Source: Gryganskiella cystojenkinii
Taxonomy: Eukaryota; Mortierellomycota; Mortierellomycetes; Mortierellales; Mortierellaceae
Direction: 5' to 3'
Length of the DNA stretch: 16,652 nucleotides
Assembly (NCBI GenBank): GCA_015852425.1
Contig: JAAAIG010000833.1
Span: 1 to 16,652 of the forward strand
Of this stretch, positions 8,639 through 16,652 are shown piece after piece; position 1 is the stretch's first letter, and every line of letters begins with the position of its first letter. A program made the position numbers and the translations under genes. Under the pieces are notes generated by a model. It saw only the letters and a list, made by a program, of their open reading frames with translations, made no database searches and had not been told where the DNA came from.

Positions 8639-11600
8639 ATGGCGACATTTGCAACGTGTCCGGACCTGCATCGTCATCCCTCGACGCGCCATGCAGGTCT
8701 TGCCGCCATCTCGTTCTGTGCAAAGGACAATGTCAATGACGAGCTCCACGGTGTACCTCCAGCGACGTCCTATATATCTGGGCAGAGTCAGTTTCTGAAG
8801 GTAAGGCGACCACTTTACTACCTTTTTTTGGCCGCTTTTATATAGACGACTCAACGTAAGCTCAGAGTCGATACTTTAACACTCTCTCTCTCTCTCTTTC
8901 CCCGTTGTTTCTTCGAATGTAGAGTCTCTCTCACCCAAGTCTTTGCGAATATCTGGATGTTGTCAAGGGAAAGCGAGGTAATAGGCACTTGGATAGAAAA
9001 GCCCGGCTACTCAAAATCATGGGTGGGCAAACGTTCGAAAACAATGTTGACCCAATCTCTGACATGGTGGTTGAAAATAGATCGGCTCTTTGTCGTCTCG
9101 GAACATCACAACAACTCGTTGGAGCAACTTCGAAATTCAGGATCGGACGAAAAGAATGGGGAAACTGTCAAAAGGTATAAAGGGCCATAATAACCATGGC
9201 GGAAAAAAACTTGTCCGCTGTCCTCTAGATTACAGCGCGCCTAACCTGTCTTTTTGGTATCGTCCCTCTTCAACTTCTTTAGACAAGAGGTCGCCACCAT
9301 TCGGAAATGGGCAGCTGAGATTCTGGATGGACTGGCATATCTGAATGCTCACGGAGTTGTTCACAGGACGCTCTCTCTCTCGAACGTATTACTCAACATG
9401 GACGGCCACATCAAATTGTCAAACTATGGTCTTTATAACATGACTAAAGGCGGCGCGCTAGTCGAATTCTCGATCGGCGATCCTCACTACCTCTCACCGA
9501 ACACACTTGGGCAACAGTCTTCGCTCTTTGACTTTTCGGTACGCGTGCAAACTCCTTTTTTTCATTTCAACGCCGTGGTGAGGCATGCTCTTGGTCGGTG
9601 CTCTTGTGCTGACCTCGATTTCGCTACCTTGCGTCTCTTTCTCTTAGGTCGATATTTGGTCCGTGGGTGTGCTCTTGGCCGAGATGCTGTTGGGAGAATC
9701 TTTTTGGCGAAAGGATTGTCTGGACTTGGAGGAGTTGATAGGCGCCTTGTTTTTGATCCGGAGGTTATCCGTCAAGAACCAGGATTGGATCCAAACTTGT
9801 CCAGAGACGGTCGGCATCAACCCTGTGGTTCTTCACTTTCTAAGAACCGGCGCCATCAAATCAGGAACAGACTCTGATGATGAGATTACGATCGACACCA
9901 CAGAACCTCAGGAGGCCGCAAAGTTTTTGAGGGATTGTCTCAATTTGGGAAGCACCGGCAGTAATGATGATACTAGAGAAGCAGCTCAACTGCGCAACCA
10001 CTCCTTTTTGAAACAAGTGGAGCAGATTGGGCATCACCATCTCAGCTTTTCGGAGCAGAGATCCAAGCTCTGGAGCGAGAAACCATACATCCAGTCGTCA
10101 ACTCTACCAGAGTACGAAGGCGAAGCGGAACGACTTAGAATGTCCCTGGCCAATGGCAAAAGCAGCTCGGGCGATCAACAAGAACAACAACCGAAACTGG
10201 GCCTTCTCTCCAAACTCCCGCTCTCTCAAGTTTACTACCTCTGGAAATTGGCTGGAGGCGACGTAGAGTCCCAGTTCAGGAGAGATGGTCGACTCGCAGG
10301 GACACCTTCGATTCAGCTCTTACCAAAGCTGGTTCAGGTCGCCGAGGGCCGAGAAGAACGTCCGTCGGCAAGGGATATTGCCGATTTGTTCTCGGATGTC
10401 AGCTCGTCCTTGCCACTCGAAAACTTGGAGGCTGAAATCATTCGATCGATTCGGGAACCTAACAAAGATCAGTTTGCCTGGGATACGGATTATTTCCTGT
10501 TGTCGGATCCGGACGAGATGAATTTCTTGCAGAGTACTATGAACGACGATCATCAAGCGAATGAGCCACAGCAGGATTCCTTCTTATACCCAGACTCGAT
10601 TCAATCGAACACTACGACCGCGATGGCTGCTTTAGGAGGTTCAGGATCAACGGCGTTCAAGTACTTGTCTTCGATCGGGTCCACGAACGGCTATGGCGGA
10701 TTACTGTCCAATAGCAGCGTCCAGTCGCTTACACAACAACCGACCAGGATTCGCGCCAAAGTGCCGCTGTCGATTCGGGAAAAGGATCTCGGCTACCAAT
10801 ACCATCGACTGGCCATGTTTACGGAGCTGTTACTCCAGTACCCAGCCTCACGGTCTGAGATTTTGCACCATTCCAAGATTGATATCCCTCCGTTGCTTCG
10901 GGGCAAGGTCTGGGCGGCCATCTTAGGAGTTGTTGGTGATTACCAGGAGGTCTATGAAGGGTTTGACAAATACACGGAGAAATCGACGGATCGTCAGATC
11001 GAACTTGGTAAGCTATGAACATGAGAGGGATTAGTCAAGGTCATGAACTGAAGGGTCATGACTCATCGTGCTCGCGTGATCTTGCAATAGATGTTCCACG
11101 TTGTCACCAGTACAATCAGTTGATGTTCTCTCCTCAAGGACACGAAAAAATGAAGCGCTTACTCAAGTGCTGGGTTGAAGCAAACGACCATCAGGTTTAT
11201 TGGCAAGGTAAGAGACTACTGAGAATCAAGTTCATTTGACAGGTATTTCACATCGCAACCAATTTAACCCGCATTTTTCTTAACATCAATCGGTCGTCAT
11301 TCCATCATGTAGGTCTCGACTCGTGTTGCGCCCCTTTCTTGACTTTGAACTTTAATGATGAGGCGCTGGCGTTTTCGTGTGTACAGCTCTTCCTGCCAAA
11401 GTTCCTCAAGGATATGTTCCTGCACGACAACTCACAGGTGATTCACGAGTACCTGGCGGTATTTAGACACTTGTTGTCCTTTCATGACCCAGAACTGTCG
11501 AGTCATCTGGATCACATCCGGTTTATCCCCCAGCTCTATGCGATCTCATGGTTCATGACACTCTTCACTCGTAAGGTTCGCCCTTCCAATTCAATCAAGC

Positions 11601-12826
11601 GCGAAACGAATACTGAGATAGCACGGTTAACACATTTCTTGCTGCTACTTCTTAGATATTTTCCCGCTCGACAAAATTTATCACCTTTGGGACAAGATCC
11701 TGGTCGGACCCTCGTCATTACCGCTCTTTGTCGGCATTGCAATCCTGCAGCAGTTCCGCCAAGAGTTACTGCGATCCGAGTTCAACGAGGCGATCGGAAT
11801 ATTTTCAGAATCGTTTCCTGGGATGGATATCGAAAAATGTATCGAGTCTGCGTTGGCAATGTGTCGAGTCACACCACCCTCGACTTGCTGGCTTTCCTAT
11901 GATCAGGAGTCAAGAGAAATGAGACACCAATTTTCAATGTCGAATGGGTTCTCGTCAACATCAAAGGCAGAGAATTCGTCTGGGGACCAAAATGGCGCAG
12001 GGCCGAGGAACTCTTTGGATTTGGAAAAGAGACACTCTGGAGGGATGGGCATCGTTGGCCAGATCTCTCAGGGCGGCGGGTCGGTGACGCACTGGTGGGA
12101 GGAACCGTTGACAATCGAGACCATGAACGCAGAATTAGCGCCAAGAATCCATCGATCGGATTTCGTCCGCTTGAGACAGCAGGCCATGGTGATTGATATC
12201 AGACCGGACGCAGAGTAAGTCGATTTTTTTCGCCTACATATCGTTTCATTTTACTGCATGATCACTGATCATTTTGTTTTATAATTAGGTTCCGCAATGG
12301 TCATTACCCACTCTCCATCCATATGATGGCCAGTCAATTAGATTTCCTGCTCCATATCTTGAAAAAACTAAAGAAAAATTATCTCGTGGTCATTGCCAAC
12401 AGAGGGTATTCAGGACCAGAGGTAAGTAGAATATTTGTGATAAGAGAAGACAAATGGCGGCATCTCCCATACTCTCCATCACTTTAATACTAATATATAT
12501 TTTTGTAATGGCAACTGTTTTAGTTCGCTTCTAATTTGGTCCGCGCTGGATTCACACGCGTGGCACTGTTGATGGGTGGGATCGATGCCCTCCGTATCTC
12601 GGAATCACAGACTATTGCCAATACTCCTTCCTCACCCTCCTTGACATCCACATCGACATCGTCGTCCCCAAGCACGAATACAACTTCATCGACGATATGT
12701 TCTTGCAGAGTGATCCGACAAGTGATCACACCAGTTCATAACAAGGTCAAGGAAGAGATTTCTGTTCAAAAGTGTAAAACGCCTTTTACTATTCAAAAAA
12801 AGATCCGATCAACTCTGCACGCATAA
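8639..12826 (+). CDS. TBCK: TBCK: pseudokinase, TBC Rab-GAP and rhodanese-like protein (1098 aa, ten exons)
   Basis: In animals TBCK is part of the FERRY complex, which links Rab5 endosomes to mRNA and ribosomes; it also affects mTOR signalling. Exons: 8639-8800, 8923-8977, 9081-9174, 9283-9538, 9648-11007, 11091-11207, 11313-11570, 11656-12214, 12289-12421, 12524-12826; all introns are GT-AG and frame is kept. The kinase-like domain (about 55-260) has HRT (131-133) for HRD, NYG (151-153) for DFG, and no glycine loop or catalytic Lys, so it is a pseudokinase. A family block [11 protein letters not shown] follows. The TBC domain (about 600-830) keeps RGKVW, IELDVPR (arginine finger Arg646) and YWQ (Gln681), so Rab-GAP activity is plausible. 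The rhodanese-like domain (about 925-1035) has NRGYSG at the active-site loop and no Cys. A Ser/Thr-rich tail ends the protein. It is about 200 residues longer than human TBCK, mainly between kinase and TBC domains and at the tail. The start is the first Met of exon 1; the N-terminal 50 residues are poorly supported. Confidence 0.92.
8882..8897. repeat. CT dinucleotide repeat in TBCK intron 1
   Basis: Eight CT units in the 3' half of intron 1 (8801-8922) of TBCK. Together with the following TTTCCCC they form the pyrimidine tract before the acceptor at 8921-8922, so the repeat probably acts as splice-site sequence. Confidence 0.8.
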
Positions 12827-12927
12827 CGCGAAGGAAGGAGATCAAAAGATCAAAATAATATTAAGAAAAATAATCATCTGTCCTTGAATGGACTAAAAAA
12901 ATTGTGGGTATATATTTGTTTGCATTT
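12827..12927. other. Convergent 3' intergenic spacer
   Basis: Only 101 bp separate the stop codons of TBCK (plus) and the next gene (minus), so their 3'UTRs probably overlap. The spacer is A/T-rich (AATAATATTAAG and A runs) and could serve 3'-end formation on both strands, but no exact AATAAA is present on either. Confidence 0.5.
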
Positions 12928-14322
12928 TTACGGAGGGCTTTGAGCGGTCGTGGATAGACTGGAATGCGAGGCTGTATAATCGATGACCTTTTTGACGAGC
13001 GTATTCCTGATAACCCCCGATTAGCATATAAGAGCGTTAGAGACAATGCTTGAGAAAGTTGAGCTTGAGAAAAAAAAATGGGGGAGAGAATCCCTTATAT
13101 GCATAACAATGTCTGCGACTCTCACCTTGAGCTGAACGACTTCAAAAGCGCGTCGCAGTGTGAGAGGTAGTCCTCGGGTATAGAATCCGTGCCCAGACTC
13201 GAGATCATGGAGGCGTCCAGTAATTCAGACGAGTCACTATAACTTTTTTTTTTTTAAAAAGGCGATGGTAAAAAGAGCTTGAGTATTACTCGCCTTTCCT
13301 TATCGACAGCAATTGGACTCAATGTCACCGCGTTTAGAGTCTTTGACCACTCATTTTTACCTGTGCTGTTGGTCCGACTCATCCATCTCGACAACTTCAA
13401 TAACCAATGTCAAATCCTTATGCCCTGCCACTGCTCCTCCACCACTTGTCGTTATTGCCGTCGCCTCTCCCTCGACTGTAGGCGACACTGATGACAGTAC
13501 CGGCGCGGACGGTGACCTTGGAGTGACCAATGAGTTCACCTTGTCCTCGCCAGGTTGTTGTTGTTGTTGACCCCGCAAGTTCCTCTCCGAGGGCCGCCTG
13601 GGTAATGAAGAGGAGTTCATGACCACGGAGGAGGACGTTGACGACCTAGTCAAGGACCCACTGTTACTTGCTGCCACAGCTGTCGCAGGCAATGATGCAG
13701 AGACAGAAGCTGAAGATGACGAGGAGGATAACGACGACGAAGGCCGTTTTTGAGACGGCGTCAATTCTGTCTGACCCGGTCCTGACGAGGGTAAGAAAGA
13801 GAGTGACTCCCAATGGACATCCATGACCTGTAACTCTGGCATATAAGACTCGACATGACTGATCATCCCGGACTGAGGGTCTAAGTCCAGGGTGATACAG
13901 CGCGATTTCGGGATCGATTCCAGAATCTCGGCCTCGAGGGGATCGTTCTCAAAGAGGTAATGAACATGGGACGTCAGGGTCCTAGTTTGATGATAGACGA
14001 CGGTCGAGGGCGAGGGCGAGGGGGATATGGATCCTAGTGTGGACGCTTTGGTAACGGGTGTCTGTTTGGCAGCATCAGAGGACCCCGAACTAACCGTCTT
14101 GATCGATGCTCCTGAACTCAAAGCCGAAGATGATTTCTTGAGGGACGACGGCTTGGACGATGGTGCCACCGCTGAAGATGGCTGGAAGGGCGAGGTTCTT
14201 GAGTCTGACTCATATTTCATGGAGGGAGGGGCAACAACACGCTGCGCCTGGATGTCCTCGGCAGAACCGGGCTTGTGTGCCCTGAGGACCACGAAGGGTA
14301 AGGTTGGGAGCGGTGAGGTCAT
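12928..14322 (-). CDS. Unrecognised Ser-rich protein with a compact conserved-looking core (383 aa, three exons)
   Basis: I cannot name this family. Exons are 14322-13361, 13236-13126 and 13006-12928 on the minus strand, joined across introns with donors GTAAAA and GTGAGA and acceptors TATAG and ATCAG. Both joins keep frame and extend the protein by about 60 residues past the end of the first open frame. The order is: an N-terminal strand-like segment LPFVVLRAHK (residues 8-17); a Ser-rich linker; a compact block at about 117-178 (SHVHYLFENDPLEAEILES, then CITLDLDPQSG and LQVMDVHWESLSF); a long Ser/Ala/Gln linker; a hydrophobic strand LTLVIEVVEMDESD (about 304-317); and an acidic-to-helical tail (YLSHCDALLKSFSSRNTLVKKV). 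Alternating structured blocks and linkers suggest an adaptor or complex subunit. The frame is open up to Met at 14682. However, a strong pyrimidine tract and CAG at 14340-14338 look like a 5'UTR intron acceptor, so I start at 14322. Confidence 0.7.
13554..13569 (-). repeat. GTT/CAA trinucleotide repeat encoding polyglutamine
   Basis: Five GTT units plus G on the plus strand. Read on the minus strand they give CAA codons and a run of five Gln after RNLRG in the Ser-rich linker of the three-exon gene. A short in-frame repeat, likely to vary in length. Confidence 0.85.
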
Positions 14323-15366
14323 GGAAATGCTTATCCTCTGGAAAGTGTCAATGACGAGGGAAAAGGGTTTTAGAGACGGTGGAAATGTGCCAAGAAAAAA
14401 AAAGGTATGAGGTTTACTGATTGACGACGTTCGATGTGCAGAGTCCTTGTTGTTATGAATGGGTCGGTCGAATGGAACTTGCAATAAAAAACGAAATGTT
14501 ACGGCACCCATGGTTTTTATCCTGAAACGGCAGTCACGCGATCGTTCGCCTAAAAATGTTCGTGCTTGCTGCTCATGGTCGCGACTTGTCTTTTTTATAT
14601 CGAATTTCAAAAGCCATTCAGCGGTCGCATCTTGAGGTCGAGCCCGATATTGGATGTTGACAATGGTTTCCTGACCTGACATTCAAGGGGACTGATGTCC
14701 TCCACAGAGATAATAAATCATGACAGCAACAACATCGTCAAGCAAGACGTCGTCGAGCGAAAAAATTCTCCGCGCGTGCAGCATTTCTTATTTTTTTTTT
14801 CTTGTCACCTTGGTATTCATGAATATAGAATCAGTACCCAGGACTACACGTTTATTATTTATGCTGCTGAGTGACATCGTCGTTTGGAAAGCCTTTTATC
14901 ATGTCTCTTCCGGACTCGTATTAGATTCGCGTTTTCTTGCTTGCTATTGTGGAGATAAAGGTCAAAGAGAAAACTCCATGTGTCTTGAAGTTAATCTCTG
15001 CACGAGCGATCATATACTTTTATGGCTTTGTTTCTGTCGCCATTTCTCATCAACTATCGGTATTACATAAGCGCGTGTTACCAGACGTTCAAAGCTAAAT
15101 GCAGAGGGCGTACTAATATTATACATTTTACTCTACAAAAAGAAAGCAAAAAGCAAAGAACAAAGCGAAAAGGAAGGAATGAAACGCAAAAGAAAAAATT
15201 GAAGTGCAGAGAGCAAAAGCAAAAGAAGAAAAAGAGTAAAACTTGAAAAACCACAGTGACAGAGAAAACAAAAGGAAAGAAAAAAATATCAAACACAGAG
15301 AAAGATAGAAAAGGGCAAAGAAAAGAGAAATAGAACAAAAGACAGAGGATAGCATAACGGGTCTGA
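14323..15366. promoter_or_regulatory. Upstream region of the 12928-14322 gene, and 3' flank of the F-box gene
   Basis: About 1 kb lies between two minus-strand genes. Next to the gene start, a probable 5'UTR intron can be seen on the minus strand (donor GTAAAC at 14417, acceptor CAG ending at 14338, about 80 bp, long pyrimidine tract). Open frames on the minus strand up to 14682 and on the plus strand at 14720-15070 have no recognisable features and are probably chance. Positions 15130-15352 are almost all purine on the plus strand. No further gene is supported. Confidence 0.5.
15130..15352. repeat. Purine-rich, strand-asymmetric low-complexity tract
   Basis: The plus strand is dominated by A and G (repeated AAAGAA, AAAAGC and AGAGAAA words) for over 200 bp. 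The minus strand is correspondingly pyrimidine-rich and yields spurious Phe/Leu/Ser frames. It lies directly 3' of the F-box gene stop, so on the transcribed strand it would be U/C-rich 3'UTR or terminator sequence. Confidence 0.7.
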
Positions 15367-16652
15367 TTAGGCCGCGACCTGGGGCTTTCTGCGACGAGGT
15401 GGGATCGTGGGTCTAAACTTCAGGAGACGGCGGCTGATGGTAAACTCAGTCAGGTAGGGCCAAGTCTCAACCATCCACTTCATGTCTTGGTCCACTTCAA
15501 GCTGCTCGCGCGTAAAATTTCCCTCGCGCCACGATTCCGCCAAATCGGTCTTGGCCATCATCGAAGGCACGAACAAGGTTCCGAATGCCAGTTGTCTGAG
15601 CTTGGTCAGGGAGAACAGTTGGTCCAGCGCACGAACATGCGAATTGGCGCTCGCTCCGAGCCATGTCAAGATGAAGATGTTGAACACCTCCAGCTCGTCA
15701 CAGCCGAGGTTCCTTCCATCATTCCCCGACTCCACCAGTGACTCCATTTGGAGGTCACGACAACAGAAGGTGCGGAGTCTGGTACACTCCATGAGAATGC
15801 CCCTGATCACGCTTGTATCTGCTTCACACCGAGACAAATCCAGAGTCTCGAGGGTTTCGAGAACAGGGTACAGCTGCTTGTATGTCGTGCTCGTGATGGA
15901 GCCCTGCTGAATAGAGATGGAACGGAACATCGCAGGTATACCAGCAAAAAGGCCGATCAGCTCTCGCTCTTGGAGGGGAGGGCCGTAGAGCTTGACGTCT
16001 TGTAATCGAGCGAGCTTGAAGGAATGTTTTAGGTCCTGAACCAGACCGACCCCCCGGTGCTCGAGAAAATGGAGCATCTTGAGTCCCAGTGGTACAACAG
16101 ACTCGGCGGCGATCTCGCGCGTGTCGGGTTCAAACTCGCATCGGACGACGATCAACGTTCTGAGACTTGACAGTCCGCGAAGACAGTCCACCAGATCGGC
16201 AGAGCTTGCGCGAAACTCGTAGATCTTGAGTGTCGCAAGCGTCCTACAACCGAGCCCGATCTGATCAAGAACCTCGGCAGCCAGAAGATGGTCCAATCCT
16301 CGTACAGTCAGCTCCTGCAGGCGCATACACGCTGCGAAGAACGGCTGAAGGTTCGTGGGGAAGGACTCATCATAGGTGCCACGACCGGGCTCAGTCTCGA
16401 GGATTAAGGCGTTTCTCAGAAGCGCGAGTAGGCCCTCATCCAGCCAATCTGGGTAAAGGAGACGCACAACTTTGATCCTCGAGGCGAGGTTCACGAGCTG
16501 GCTTCGGGGAGGGTGGTCAGACAAGACTCGACCTCGGAGATCCAGTACCTCAAATAGGTACGGTACGGCACAGTCTCTGAACATCTTGCTGACGGGCGCG
16601 GCGGATCGCAGGTGTTCGCGGGACAGGTAGCTCATGATCATCTCGACCATCT
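15367..16652 (-). CDS. F-box/LRR-like protein, partial at the right edge
   Basis: F-box proteins usually act as substrate adaptors of SCF ubiquitin ligases, binding Skp1 through the F-box and the target through the repeats. Here the first visible residues (VEMIMSYLSREHLRSAAPV, then SKMFRDCAVPYLFEVLDL) match an F-box from its second helix onward; the usual LPPEI-type beginning lies beyond the window. The rest shows irregular leucine-rich repeats (LQELTVRGLD, LATLKIYEF, LRTLIVVRCEFE, LETLDLSRCEAD, LRTFCCRD), about 25-30 residues apart. It ends in a basic tail, PRRRKPQVAA. At least 427 residues are present with no intron visible. Met at 16650 is probably internal. Such F-box/LRR genes form large, fast-evolving families in Mortierella-like fungi, so one-to-one orthology is unlikely and the substrate cannot be inferred. 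Base composition is more GC-rich than in the flanking spacer, as for a real coding region. Confidence 0.85.
   Translation of the reverse strand, partial: MVEMIMSYLSREHLRSAAPVSKMFRDCAVPYLFEVLDLRGRVLSDHPPRSQLVNLASRIKVVRLLYPDWLDEGLLALLRNALILETEPGRGTYDESFPTNLQPFFAACMRLQELTVRGLDHLLAAEVLDQIGLGCRTLATLKIYEFRASSADLVDCLRGLSSLRTLIVVRCEFEPDTREIAAESVVPLGLKMLHFLEHRGVGLVQDLKHSFKLARLQDVKLYGPPLQERELIGLFAGIPAMFRSISIQQGSITSTTYKQLYPVLETLETLDLSRCEADTSVIRGILMECTRLRTFCCRDLQMESLVESGNDGRNLGCDELEVFNIFILTWLGASANSHVRALDQLFSLTKLRQLAFGTLFVPSMMAKTDLAESWREGNFTREQLEVDQDMKWMVETWPYLTEFTISRRLLKFRPTIPPRRRKPQVAA

Noticed and set aside
9254..9877. Single 207-residue plus-strand frame through TBCK intron 4
   Set aside because: It starts in intron 3 and reads through intron 4 (9539-9647) into a wrong frame of exon 5; the spliced frame restores [11 protein letters not shown], the expected kinase-fold segment.
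14323..14682. N-terminal extension of the three-exon gene to Met at 14682
   Set aside because: The frame is open, but a strong pyrimidine tract and CAG acceptor at 14340-14338 with a donor at 14417 indicate a 5' intron of about 80 bp, and its removal would break this frame.
14720..15070. 116-residue plus-strand frame with a hydrophobic stretch
   Set aside because: The apparent membrane-like segment comes from T-rich sequence. There is no family resemblance, and the frame sits in a spacer between two minus-strand genes. A small real gene cannot be fully excluded.
15078..15355. Two minus-strand frames rich in Phe, Leu and Ser that resemble membrane proteins
   Set aside because: Both are translations of the same pyrimidine-rich low-complexity tract in different frames.
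1..16652. CRISPR arrays, insertion sequences, tRNA or rRNA genes
   Set aside because: No spaced direct repeats, transposase-like frame, terminal inverted repeats or tRNA/rRNA-like sequence was seen; the short tandem tracts are simple microsatellites.

Overview
The window looks like nuclear DNA of a filamentous early-diverging fungus, most plausibly a Mortierella-like Mucoromycota. The evidence is short GT-AG introns (74-128 bp), several per gene, which join frames cleanly; a fungus-type Sec72 translocon subunit; and long homopolymer-rich intergenic stretches. TBCK, which as far as I know is missing from the common yeasts and most Dikarya, also points outside Dikarya. The assignment to a group is inference.

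Layout. Positions 1-2698 hold no gene I can support; they are a T/A-homopolymer-rich intergenic stretch. Positions 2699-5211 (minus) encode an 805-residue, two-exon, Ser/Pro-rich and probably disordered protein of unknown function. Positions 5802-6398 (minus) encode a Sec72-like TPR protein of the ER post-translational translocon. A 348-bp divergent promoter separates it from the replication factor C gene at 6747-8375 (plus, six exons, 353 aa; human RFC2 / budding yeast Rfc4 type). Positions 8639-12826 (plus, ten exons, 1098 aa) encode a TBCK orthologue: pseudokinase, TBC Rab-GAP and rhodanese-like domains. Convergent to it, 12928-14322 (minus, three exons, 383 aa) encodes an unrecognised Ser-rich protein with a compact conserved-looking centre. 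Positions 15367-16652 (minus) hold the 3' part of an F-box/LRR-like gene that runs off the right edge.

The genes are an ordinary eukaryotic mixture: protein translocation, DNA replication, endosomal Rab regulation and ubiquitin-ligase adaptors. I see no operon-like logic, mobile element, CRISPR array, tRNA or rRNA. The most interesting items are the TBCK gene (GAP dual-finger residues intact while kinase and rhodanese active sites are lost), the Cys/His motif at the Sec72 N-terminus, the compact divergent promoter with an E-box inside an inverted repeat and an MBF-like core, and two proteins I cannot name. All exon joins were worked out by hand from splice consensus, frame and remembered family similarity; no search was run.
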